This document shows positions 1 through 5,882 of a stretch of DNA of 17,754 bases, one piece after another; positions within the stretch are counted from its first letter, which is position 1, and every line of letters begins with the position of its first letter. The notes beneath the pieces were generated by a model. It saw only the letters and a list, made by a program, of their open reading frames with translations, had not been told where the DNA came from and did no database searches. The position numbers and the translations under genes were made by a program. Origin of the DNA: an uncultured Alistipes sp. (GTDB lineage Bacteria; Bacteroidota; Bacteroidia; Bacteroidales; Rikenellaceae); assembly GCA_900550925.1 (NCBI GenBank), contig URTU01000033.1, forward strand, positions 1 through 17,754. The letters are read 5' to 3'.

Positions 1-1
1 G

Positions 2-1399
2 GCTGTCGCCCGACGTCCGGTCCGTTTCGGGTTCCACGATTTCACGGCCCGGCTTTCCTACGACGTACACCGCCGCCACACCCTCACGCTGGGAGCCTAT
101 ACGGGCGATGACCGCATGCGCAATGCCGACCGTGAGGCCTCGAACCGCTTCGGATGGGGCAATACGACCGCCTCGCTGCGCCTGCATTCCCGCTGGAGTG
201 AAACGCTGAACTCCACGGCGATCGTCTATTATACGTTTCTCTATAACCGCCAGCAGTCTCGCTTCCACTCCGACGACGTGACGAACGAGGGCAAGACCAC
301 CTTCCAAACCCACGAACTGGGTGCCCGGCTGACCTTCGACCAGCGGATCTCGGATGGTTGCTCGCTGGAGTACGGTGCCAACTTCTCGACGCAGCGTTTC
401 CAGCCGATGCACACGCGCTCCAAGGTCAACGGCAAGCGTCAGGAGACGCGCTATCCCTCCTCGGAACTGGTTTCCGGAGCTCTCTTTGTGAGCAACCGCC
501 TGCAGTGGGGACGCTGGCGGCTCGATGCCGGTCTGCGTGGAGCGCTCTATGCGGCCGGCGGCAAACGGGCCTTCTCCTGCGAACCGCGGGCGCAGCTCGC
601 CCATGATTTCGGACAGGACCGGGCGGTGTGGCTCTCCGCAACCTTCAATTCGCAGGCGCTGGTCCAGTTCAACCGCTATTACTATTCGCTGCCGATCGAC
701 TTCTGGACACCATTCCGCGACGGACGCCTGCAACGCTCCTGGCAGGTGGCCCTGGGCGGTCGCACGCGAGTGGGCGAACGGCTGACCCTCTCGCTGGAGG
801 GCTATCTGAAGCAGATGCGCAACCTGCCGCTGATCTACGACAGCGACGACTACCTGCTCGATCGCGGCGGTTTTGTCTATGGCACGGGGCGGGTCTTCGG
901 CATCGAGGCGATGGCGCAGTGGCAGAACGAACGGCTGAGCCTGACGGCCTCCTACACCTACACGAACTCCCGCCGCCGGTCGGAAGGGGTGACCTATCCC
1001 TTCGACTACGACATCCCGCACGACTTCAACACCTTTGCGAGCTACGACGTGGTGCATCAGCCCGCGCGGGGCCGCCGCCACACCTTCACGATCAACGTGG
1101 CGTGGCGCTCGGGGCTTCCCTACCGGCTGACAAACATGGCCTATCCCGATCCGGAGGGCGGAACGATCTTCGGCATCACACCCCATCCGACGATGCGCAT
1201 GCGCAACTACTTCCGCACGGACATCAGCTACAACATGGAGCGCCGCCGCCACAACGGCGTGCGCAACTGGCAGTTCTCGATCGTCAACCTGACGTGGCAC
1301 AAGAATCCGGTGAGCATCTATCCGGATCACGGCCGTTATCGTGCCACGGTGCTGATCCCGATCCTGCCGTCGATCTCCTATACCCGCACCTTCCGCTGA
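2..1399 (+). CDS. TonB-dependent outer-membrane receptor, C-terminal part (5' end outside window)
   Basis: The frame is open from base 2, so the gene starts upstream of the window; about 465 residues are visible, ending in TGA. An internal ATG at 116 is not a credible start because the same pattern continues in front of it. The visible part is a run of alternating polar/aromatic beta-strands with charged loops, typical of the 22-stranded barrel of TonB-dependent receptors in Bacteroidota. Strand-like stretches include FGFHDFTARLSYDV and LSLTASYTYTNSRRR. The conserved late segment has PHDFNTFASYDV and WRSGLPYRLT, and the protein ends in a short aromatic strand (ISYTRTFR). The plug and any N-terminal carboxypeptidase-like domain would lie outside the window, so the substrate cannot be told. 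The next gene converges on it from the other strand after 52 bases. Confidence 0.85.
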   Translation, partial: AVARRPVRFGFHDFTARLSYDVHRRHTLTLGAYTGDDRMRNADREASNRFGWGNTTASLRLHSRWSETLNSTAIVYYTFLYNRQQSRFHSDDVTNEGKTTFQTHELGARLTFDQRISDGCSLEYGANFSTQRFQPMHTRSKVNGKRQETRYPSSELVSGALFVSNRLQWGRWRLDAGLRGALYAAGGKRAFSCEPRAQLAHDFGQDRAVWLSATFNSQALVQFNRYYYSLPIDFWTPFRDGRLQRSWQVALGGRTRVGERLTLSLEGYLKQMRNLPLIYDSDDYLLDRGGFVYGTGRVFGIEAMAQWQNERLSLTASYTYTNSRRRSEGVTYPFDYDIPHDFNTFASYDVVHQPARGRRHTFTINVAWRSGLPYRLTNMAYPDPEGGTIFGITPHPTMRMRNYFRTDISYNMERRRHNGVRNWQFSIVNLTWHKNPVSIYPDHGRYRATVLIPILPSISYTRTFR

Positions 1400-1451
1400 T
1401 TCTCCTTTTGAGATTGTGTGCTGCTGTGGAGATGATGTTGAAATTCACAGT

Positions 1452-1922
1452 TTATAGAGAATATACATTTTTTTCATTTTTTTCGATCTCGTATAATGCT
1501 TTAAGCGAACTGCTGCGACCATCGATGTTCATGGCATAAACGCTTTCGTCGGACATTGAGGCTATCAAATAGTTGCGGGTTTGTGCTGTTTGCCAGTTGG
1601 TGCGGCACGTGTTGCGGACAGCGAAGATTAGAATGCGCTGTTCTGCAAGTGCAGCTTGAATCTTATGCGAATAACGGTGGTATAGTGTGCGGCCCAAGGC
1701 CCAGATTACCGGCTGGTGCGCTCTCAGCAGGAGTTCAAAGACGGTTTTTTCGAGTGGTGATTGGAAGCCGCTGATTACGACGCAGTCGGTTGCGCAACAC
1801 GTTTTTGCCCAGCGAAGGGCCTGCTCCTCGACGGCCGGTGAAACGACGCGCGAGGCGAAGAAGGCGACCTTCCGACGGTCGAGCAGGGCGGGATTTCCGG
1901 TGTAATCGTAATCGAAAGCCAT
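1452..1922 (-). CDS. Small DprA/SLOG-like Rossmann-fold protein
   Basis: A 156-residue protein read from 1922 down to a TAA at 1454-1452. It resembles a stripped-down DprA/Smf core of the SLOG superfamily. An early strand with a small-residue SR motif (VAFFASRVVSP, residues 19-29) is followed by a helix, then VVISGFQSPLEK (about 48-59), which corresponds to the VVSGlA.GID nucleotide-binding loop of DprA. Next come a helix, VIWALGRTLYHRY (about 72-84, like the DprA AVLG.Gld.iYP segment) and ILIFAVR (about 96-102). The GID/AH part of the DprA loop is replaced and there is no winged-helix C-terminus, so ssDNA/RecA loading cannot be assumed. The tail (about 135-156) is Lys/Glu-rich and encoded by A-tracts. 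It is divergent from umuDC across 333 bases, which suggests a link to DNA damage or foreign DNA (inference). A generic SLOG nucleotide-sensing protein is the main alternative. Confidence 0.7.
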   Translation of the reverse strand: MAFDYDYTGNPALLDRRKVAFFASRVVSPAVEEQALRWAKTCCATDCVVISGFQSPLEKTVFELLLRAHQPVIWALGRTLYHRYSHKIQAALAEQRILIFAVRNTCRTNWQTAQTRNYLIASMSDESVYAMNIDGRSSSLKALYEIEKNEKNVYSL

Positions 1923-2156
1923 AAAAAACGTGGGTGCCGTATTGACTTACCACGCATTCAGGCCTTCGCTGCCCACACCGAAATAAGCAACACGGACAGC
2001 CCACGCGAAACGTGTATCATGCACATAGCAAGCCAAAGGCCTGCGGGCACAATACATGCGTCCACGAGGCGTCCAGTTACATCTCTCTCAGATAGTCAAA
2101 GTTGCGAAGTTTGAGTATGAAAGAAGATCGTAATTAAACGTCTATCAATATGTCGA

Positions 2157-2175
2157 CTCCACGAATTACACGGAG
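2157..2175. repeat. Fragment resembling a dispersed CCACGAATTACACGGA-type intergenic repeat
   Basis: The bases CTCCACGAATTACACGGAG form a short element with CTCC/GGAG ends. The core (complement CCGTGTAATTCGTGG) resembles a phrase I remember from non-coding DNA of many Bacteroidota and other environmental genomes. This rests on memory of the motif, not on a search. It does not repeat elsewhere in the window as far as I can see. It may be a decayed copy of a small dispersed element. Confidence 0.3.
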
Positions 2176-2204
2176 CCGCAACAAAAATACAAAAAAACTC
2201 GAAA

Positions 2205-2251
2205 CAATAATGGAAATTCTCCGTATTTTCGATGTCGGATTTCCGTTATTG
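2205..2251. promoter_or_regulatory. 15-bp imperfect inverted repeat in front of umuD (candidate operator or mRNA hairpin)
   Basis: The left arm CAATAATGGAAATTC (2205-2219) pairs with the right arm GGATTTCCGTTATTG (2237-2251). Thirteen positions are Watson-Crick and two are G-T/G-U, with a 17-base spacer. The right arm ends four bases before the preferred umuD ATG at 2256. The spacer carries TATTTTCG (2224-2231), one mismatch from the Bacteroidota -7 consensus TAnnTTTG, so a protein bound to both arms would straddle a possible promoter. If transcribed instead, the hairpin would lie against the umuD start, and its right arm is followed directly by GGAG. Either reading fits control of a mutagenic polymerase. 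No -33 TTG is visible at the right distance. Confidence 0.5.
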
Positions 2252-2255
2252 GAGC

Positions 2256-2696
2256 ATGGATAAGAAGAGAGATATATTAACGTTCTATACCCCAGATCTT
2301 TCGACACATCAGGAGCTTCCTGTTGCCGGCGGAGAGGTGAAGGCAGGTTTTCCTTCACCTGCGGATGACTTTCTCGATGCACCGCTTGATTTGAATCGGG
2401 AGTTCGTCCACAATCCGGCCTCGACCTTTTTTGTGCGGGTTTCAGGCGACAGCATGACCGGCGACGGAATTGGCGACGGAGACATGCTGGTTGTCGATCG
2501 CTCGGTGGCCCCTTATGATGGTTGTATTGCTGTCTGCTATGTCGACGGCGAGTTCACCGTCAAACGAGTTCGGCTTGAAAAAGGCTGTGCATGGCTTATG
2601 CCCTCAAACCCGAAATATCAGCCGATCCGGGTTGATGCAGACAATGAATTTCTTGTCTGGGGTGTCGTCCGTCATGTCATCAAAACTTTCAAATAG
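2256..2696 (+). CDS. umuD: UmuD-like S24 peptidase, self-cleaving subunit of DNA polymerase V
   Basis: A 146-residue LexA/UmuD-family (peptidase S24) protein that cuts its own N-terminus and then partners UmuC in translesion DNA polymerase V. The cleavage site is Ala30-Gly31 in VKAGFPSP, where E. coli has Cys24-Gly25. The nucleophile is Ser66 in VSGDSMTGDGI and the general base is Lys103 in FTVKRV. The spacings of 35 (Gly to Ser) and 37 (Ser to Lys) match E. coli UmuD exactly. I chose the ATG at 2256 (MDKKRDILTF) because it gives the usual family length. An in-frame ATG at 2232 would add eight residues and would start inside the spacer of the upstream inverted repeat. umuC follows after six bases, so the two are co-transcribed. 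Confidence 0.92.
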   Translation: MDKKRDILTFYTPDLSTHQELPVAGGEVKAGFPSPADDFLDAPLDLNREFVHNPASTFFVRVSGDSMTGDGIGDGDMLVVDRSVAPYDGCIAVCYVDGEFTVKRVRLEKGCAWLMPSNPKYQPIRVDADNEFLVWGVVRHVIKTFK

Positions 2697-2702
2697 ACGA
2701 TC

Positions 2703-3959
2703 ATGTACGGGCTCTGCGACTGCAATAACTTTTATGCTTCCTGTGAGCGGCTTTTCCGACCCGATCTCGTGGGGCGACCGGTCGTGGTGCTCTCGAGCAA
2801 CGACGGCTGCATCATTGCTCGTTCGAACGAAGCCAAGGCCCTCGGTATTGGCATGGGCCAGCCGTTTTATCAGGTGCGTCCGCTGATAGAGCGCGGTCAG
2901 GTGACTGTGTTTTCGGCAAACTTTGCTTTGTACGGAGATTTGTCGCGTCGTGTGATGGCAACACTTCGCTCGCTGGTTCCCGGCATTGAGGTTTACTCGA
3001 TCGACGAGGCCTTTTTCGACCTGCGGGGTATGGCCGAGCCACTCGACGAGTTCGGCCGTTCGATCAGCCGCACCATCCGCCGCAACGTTGGAATTCCGGT
3101 CAGCATCGGCATTGCCCCGACAAAGACCCTCGCCAAGATAGCCTCGAAGTTGGCTAAACAATATCCCAAACTGAACGGCTGCTGTTACATGCATCGTCCG
3201 GAGGATATAGCCAAGGTTTTGCGAAAATTTCCTTTGCAGGATGTCTGGGGTATAGGCCGTCGCTATGGAAAGATGTTCGATCGTATGGGGCTCTGTACAG
3301 CGCAGCAGTTTGTCGATCTGCCGCAGGAGTGGGTTCGTGCCCGCATGGGGGTTGTCGGATTGCGCACCTGGAGCGAACTTCAGGGTATTGAGTGTATCAC
3401 TTTCGAGCAGATGCCGCCCCGCAAACAGCAGATCACTATTTCGAGGACCTTCCCTAAAGAGATTTATACGCAGGAGGAGCTGGATCCCATTATTTCCGAA
3501 TTTGCGTCAATGTGCGCCGAGAAACTTCGTGGTGAAGGTTCGGTCTGCTGTGAAGTGCAGAGCTATCTGTTGACGAATCGGCATCGTGAGGATCAGCCGC
3601 AGCGCTATGAGACGAGCCTTCAATTGTTGCCGGAGTCAACCGACAGTACACTTGAAATTGTGCGACAGGCCCGCATTGCCCTGCGACAGGTCTTTCAGCC
3701 TGGATACGGATATAAAAAAGTGGGGGTAATTCTTTCGCAGATTACTCCCGCATCCGAACAACAAGGCTCATTGTTCTCTCCATTGGATCGTGAAAAGCAT
3801 ACTCGCCTGATGGATGTTCTCGATTCGGTGAATAAAACCCACGGTAAAGGCACTATTGTCGTGGCTGCCCAGGGGACCGATCATTTTCGCATGAACCGCG
3901 AGCACCTTTCTCCGCGTTATACGACTAATTGGGATGAATTATTGATGATTAGATTGTAA
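2703..3959 (+). CDS. umuC: UmuC, Y-family translesion DNA polymerase V catalytic subunit
   Basis: A 418-residue Y-family polymerase, close to the 422 of E. coli UmuC; it copies past damaged bases with low fidelity. Motif I is CDCNNFYASCERLF with metal ligand Asp6. The palm motif YSIDEAFFDL carries Asp101-Glu102 at the same numbers as in E. coli. PVSIGIAPTKTLAKIASKLA is the following conserved palm segment, and DVWGIGRRYG is the HhH thumb region. Late in the protein QGSLF (354-358) looks like a beta-clamp-binding motif, near the place of the E. coli QLNLF. It is complete and intact. It lies six bases after umuD and ends 23 bases before the convergent anti-sigma gene. Its wording is more AT-rich than that of the operons on either side. 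Confidence 0.96.
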   Translation: MYGLCDCNNFYASCERLFRPDLVGRPVVVLSSNDGCIIARSNEAKALGIGMGQPFYQVRPLIERGQVTVFSANFALYGDLSRRVMATLRSLVPGIEVYSIDEAFFDLRGMAEPLDEFGRSISRTIRRNVGIPVSIGIAPTKTLAKIASKLAKQYPKLNGCCYMHRPEDIAKVLRKFPLQDVWGIGRRYGKMFDRMGLCTAQQFVDLPQEWVRARMGVVGLRTWSELQGIECITFEQMPPRKQQITISRTFPKEIYTQEELDPIISEFASMCAEKLRGEGSVCCEVQSYLLTNRHREDQPQRYETSLQLLPESTDSTLEIVRQARIALRQVFQPGYGYKKVGVILSQITPASEQQGSLFSPLDREKHTRLMDVLDSVNKTHGKGTIVVAAQGTDHFRMNREHLSPRYTTNWDELLMIRL

Positions 3960-3982
3960 TGTTTAGTCTTGCTTGTTACTAA

Positions 3983-4975
3983 TTAGTTCTTTCCTTTGTT
4001 TACAATAACAATTTTCTTATTGATCGAGCAGCGGATCGGTGCAATATTCTCCAATTCGTCGAGCAACTCCCGCAGCGGAAGATTGGGGGTCTGAAGGCTG
4101 AAGGTAAAGTCGTAGACCTCCGGATCGGTCACTTCGAATTGCACGTCGTACCACCGTTCCAACTCCCGGACGACCTCCCGCATTGGCGTGTCGCGGAAGC
4201 AGATCGTATTCCGGCTCCAGAGAATCGTTTGGTCGGCATTGCTCAGCGACTCGATCGAGCTGGTTCCCATCTGCTTGTTGTAGACCAGCCGCTGGGAGGG
4301 CTCCAGCCGGTAGGACGAGGCCCCGCGGGCGAACTCCACGCTGCCCCGGATCAGCACTACCGAGATGGTCGGGTCCGACCGATAGGCCTTGACGTCGAAC
4401 TCCGTTCCCAGCACCCGGACGGAGGCATTGTCTGAGGTCTCGACGACAAACGGACGCTGGGGATTGTGTGCCACTTCGAAGTGGGCTTCGCCATCCAGTT
4501 GCACGCGACGTTCCGAGAGTCCGAACCGTTCGGGATAGGAGATCGTCGAGCCGGCATTGAGGAAAATCCGCGTTCCATCCTGGAAGATCACCTCCTTGCG
4601 TTCGCCGACGGCTGCGGCGACCGTCTGCTGTTCGTCGGCCGAGAAGAGCGCCCCGCCCAGTCGGCTGTTCAGATTGGCCCACAGACCCAGAATCAGGGCG
4701 CACGGAATCAGAATGGCCGCTACGCGAAGGAGCAGTCGGCGCCGCCGGGCGCGGGTGAGGATACGTTCGATGCGTCGGAGCAGCTCCTCGCCCGGAATGT
4801 CGGACAGCGGCGTCATGGCACCGGACTCCAGCTGTCGGGCGTCGTTGTCGAACTCCGCCGCGAGCCAGGCCTGCCCCTCGTCAGTGGCAAACCAGGCGGC
4901 CACTTCGGCCGCCTCGTCGGGCGTCGCCTTTTCGTTCAGAACGCGGCGCAGCGTTATCTCATCGGGTCGTTTCAT
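3983..4975 (-). CDS. FecR-family anti-sigma factor
   Basis: A 330-residue inner-membrane regulator that holds the neighbouring ECF sigma factor and takes a signal from an outer-membrane receptor. The N-terminal cytoplasmic part (1-75) includes AAEVAAWFATDEGQAWLA, the sigma-binding region of FecR-like proteins. A basic run (RARRRR, 75-80) precedes one membrane helix (82-99). The FecR domain covers about 121-215 (VFxDGTRIFLNAGS-type core, then GEAHFEV and VLGTEFDV). A C-terminal DUF4974-like domain covers about 255-326 (FRDTPMREVVRELERWYDV and LRELLDELE), the part expected to meet the STN domain of SusC. I chose the ATG at 4975 because it overlaps the sigma stop as ATGA, implying translational coupling. 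A longer frame from 5047 would run deep into the sigma gene. Confidence 0.93.
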   Translation of the reverse strand: MKRPDEITLRRVLNEKATPDEAAEVAAWFATDEGQAWLAAEFDNDARQLESGAMTPLSDIPGEELLRRIERILTRARRRRLLLRVAAILIPCALILGLWANLNSRLGGALFSADEQQTVAAAVGERKEVIFQDGTRIFLNAGSTISYPERFGLSERRVQLDGEAHFEVAHNPQRPFVVETSDNASVRVLGTEFDVKAYRSDPTISVVLIRGSVEFARGASSYRLEPSQRLVYNKQMGTSSIESLSNADQTILWSRNTICFRDTPMREVVRELERWYDVQFEVTDPEVYDFTFSLQTPNLPLRELLDELENIAPIRCSINKKIVIVNKGKN

Positions 4976-5562
4976 CGGAACAGAATTAACAGGGTAATCA
5001 TCAGTTTGGCGGCTCCTACCAGGAGCTCCTTCAATCGTTTCAGACATTCGCGGTAGTGGGTGTTCACCGTGTGGATCGAGAGGCGCAGACGGGCGGCAAT
5101 CTCCTGATTGGAGTATCCCTCGCGACGCATCGTGGCCACGGCCCGCTGTTGGGGCGGCAGCGTTGCGATGGCCCGTTCGAGCAGTTCGCTGTGGTAGTTG
5201 CGCTCGGCCCAGGTGTAGAGTTCATCGTCGTATGGAGGCTGTTTCTGCACGATGCGGTAGTTGTGTTGCAGGGCGCTGACGTTGTTGCGGATCTGGTTGA
5301 GCACCTGATGCTTCAGCATGCCGTACAGATATCCCTGCAGATTGCGGGTGATGAAGAGTGCCTCGCGGGCGGTCCACAACTTGACGAAGAGTTGCTGCAG
5401 GGCGTCGTCGGCGTCGGCGCGGTTTTTCAGATAGCGCAATGCCAGTGTATAGAGCCGGGCGTGATAACGCCGGTAGATGGCCTCGAATGCCGCGCGATCC
5501 CCTGTCCGGAGACGGCCGAGCAACTCCAGATCCTCCTGCGTATCTTCCATCCATGAAGCCAT
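4972..5562 (-). CDS. ECF-type RNA polymerase sigma factor (FecI-like)
   Basis: A 196-residue sigma-70 factor of the extracytoplasmic-function type common in Bacteroidota Sus loci. Region 2 covers about 16-80 (LLGRLRTGDRAAFEAIYRRY, then DADDALQQLFVKLW). Region 4 covers about 127-180 (LPPQQRAVATMRREGYSNQE, with the HTH in IAARLRLSIHTVNTHYREC). The hydrophobic tail KLMITLLILFR is usual for this subfamily. The start at 5562 is preferred because AAGGA lies five bases in front of it and a TATCTTTG box lies 20 bases upstream. In-frame ATGs at 5550 and 5604 are less likely, and the one at 5604 would lie upstream of the promoter box. It is divergent from susC, the presumed target. Confidence 0.94.
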   Translation of the reverse strand: MASWMEDTQEDLELLGRLRTGDRAAFEAIYRRYHARLYTLALRYLKNRADADDALQQLFVKLWTAREALFITRNLQGYLYGMLKHQVLNQIRNNVSALQHNYRIVQKQPPYDDELYTWAERNYHSELLERAIATLPPQQRAVATMRREGYSNQEIAARLRLSIHTVNTHYRECLKRLKELLVGAAKLMITLLILFR

Positions 5563-5582
5563 ATTTATCCTTGAATGCCATA

Positions 5583-5590
5583 CAAAGATA
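5583..5590 (-). promoter_or_regulatory. -7 promoter box of the sigma/anti-sigma genes
   Basis: The minus strand reads TATCTTTG, an exact match to the Bacteroidota sigma-ABfr -7 consensus TAnnTTTG. Transcription would begin about seven bases later, leaving a short leader before the ATG at 5562. A -33 TTG at the usual 19-21-base spacing is not seen; the nearest upstream TTG leaves a 26-base spacer. Confidence 0.6.
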
Positions 5591-5647
5591 GGGATTCGTT
5601 TCATAATGAAGACACCCAACGGGGGGCAAAATAGGTAGTCCGGCGAA

Positions 5648-5663
5648 TTTTTTTGCAAAAAAA
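5648..5663. repeat. Perfect T7-GC-A7 palindrome
   Basis: TTTTTTTGCAAAAAAA is self-complementary over 16 bases. It sits about 60-75 bases upstream of the sigma -7 box on the minus strand. Runs like this bend DNA and can act as UP-like elements or sites for nucleoid proteins. Similar AGTCCGGC / AGTCCCGGC words lie on either side. No specific binder can be named. Confidence 0.4.
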
Positions 5664-5767
5664 GTCCCGGCACTCACACTTTTCGGTCGGGTTGTGTGTC
5701 CTACGAATGAACCGACCAAACTACGACCGCTATGATTTGACCATTCCCTCCTTTTTGAAGAGGCGAC

Positions 5768-5790
5768 ACATCGGATCTTCAAGCCGATGT
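5768..5790. promoter_or_regulatory. Inverted repeat upstream of the susC promoter (candidate operator)
   Basis: ACATCGG (5768-5774) and CCGATGT (5784-5790) are perfect inverted arms separated by nine bases. The centre is about 40 bases upstream of the candidate -7 box at 5815, a usual place for an activator or a DNA-binding dimer. The same bases could form a hairpin if transcription started further upstream. Confidence 0.35.
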
Positions 5791-5814
5791 CACCCGTCCG
5801 TCATTGCCGCCGTG

Positions 5815-5822
5815 CATCTTTG
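5815..5822 (+). promoter_or_regulatory. Candidate -7 box for the susC operon
   Basis: CATCTTTG differs at one base from TAnnTTTG. A start about seven bases downstream would leave a leader of about 54 bases. There is no -33 TTG at the right distance. If the divergent ECF sigma factor drives this operon the housekeeping consensus need not apply, so this is a weak call. Confidence 0.3.
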
Positions 5823-5882
5823 CGGCGAAGAATGATATGATTTAAACAATTCTTCCTATTTTTATTAACCAATCAAACAGAA

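Larger units (their letters stand above)
1923..2255. other. Divergent intergenic region between the DprA-like gene and umuD
   Basis: This is 333 bases with no convincing gene. It is AT-richer toward umuD. I see short inverted repeats that are too weak to call (CGTGGG at 1929-1934 with CCCACG at 2000-2005; AGGCCTT at 1960-1966 with AAGGCCT at 2036-2042), a fragment resembling a dispersed Bacteroidota intergenic repeat at about 2157-2175, and the strong dyad at 2205-2251. No tRNA, IS end or attachment site could be recognised. A minus-strand reading frame covering 2134-2382 runs into umuD and looks spurious. Confidence 0.6.
5563..5882. promoter_or_regulatory. Divergent control region between the sigma gene and susC
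   Basis: This 320-base non-coding stretch contains the -7 box of the sigma gene (5583-5590), a perfect T7-GC-A7 palindrome (5648-5663), a 7-bp inverted repeat (5768-5790) and a candidate -7 box for susC (5815-5822), followed by an AT-rich 5' leader of roughly 50 bases. A 60-codon plus-strand frame at 5653-5835 has no start signal or recognisable content and is not called. No small RNA could be recognised. Confidence 0.65.

Noticed and set aside
1450..1474. A weak stem (GTTTAT/ATATAC) followed by seven T after the TonB receptor gene
   Set aside because: Only five of six pairs form, and the T-run is part of the coding sequence of the opposite gene, so a terminator is not supported.
628..1539. 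A 303-codon plus-strand frame inside and past the TonB receptor
   Set aside because: Out of frame with the barrel protein, Ala/Pro/Arg/Leu-rich, and its end reads into the antisense of the SLOG-like gene.
1923..2204. Possible tRNA, attachment site or IS end in the gap before umuD
   Set aside because: No cloverleaf, no direct repeat of att type, no terminal inverted repeats and no integrase or transposase gene in the window.
2134..2382. An 82-codon minus-strand frame over the umuD start
   Set aside because: It overlaps umuD and the intergenic repeat-like phrase; the RVIRGVDILID-type ending is the translation of that repeat, not a protein motif.
3978..3987. Palindrome ACTAATTAGT between umuC and the anti-sigma gene
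   Set aside because: Ten AT-rich bases in a 23-base convergent gap overlapping a stop codon; expected by chance.
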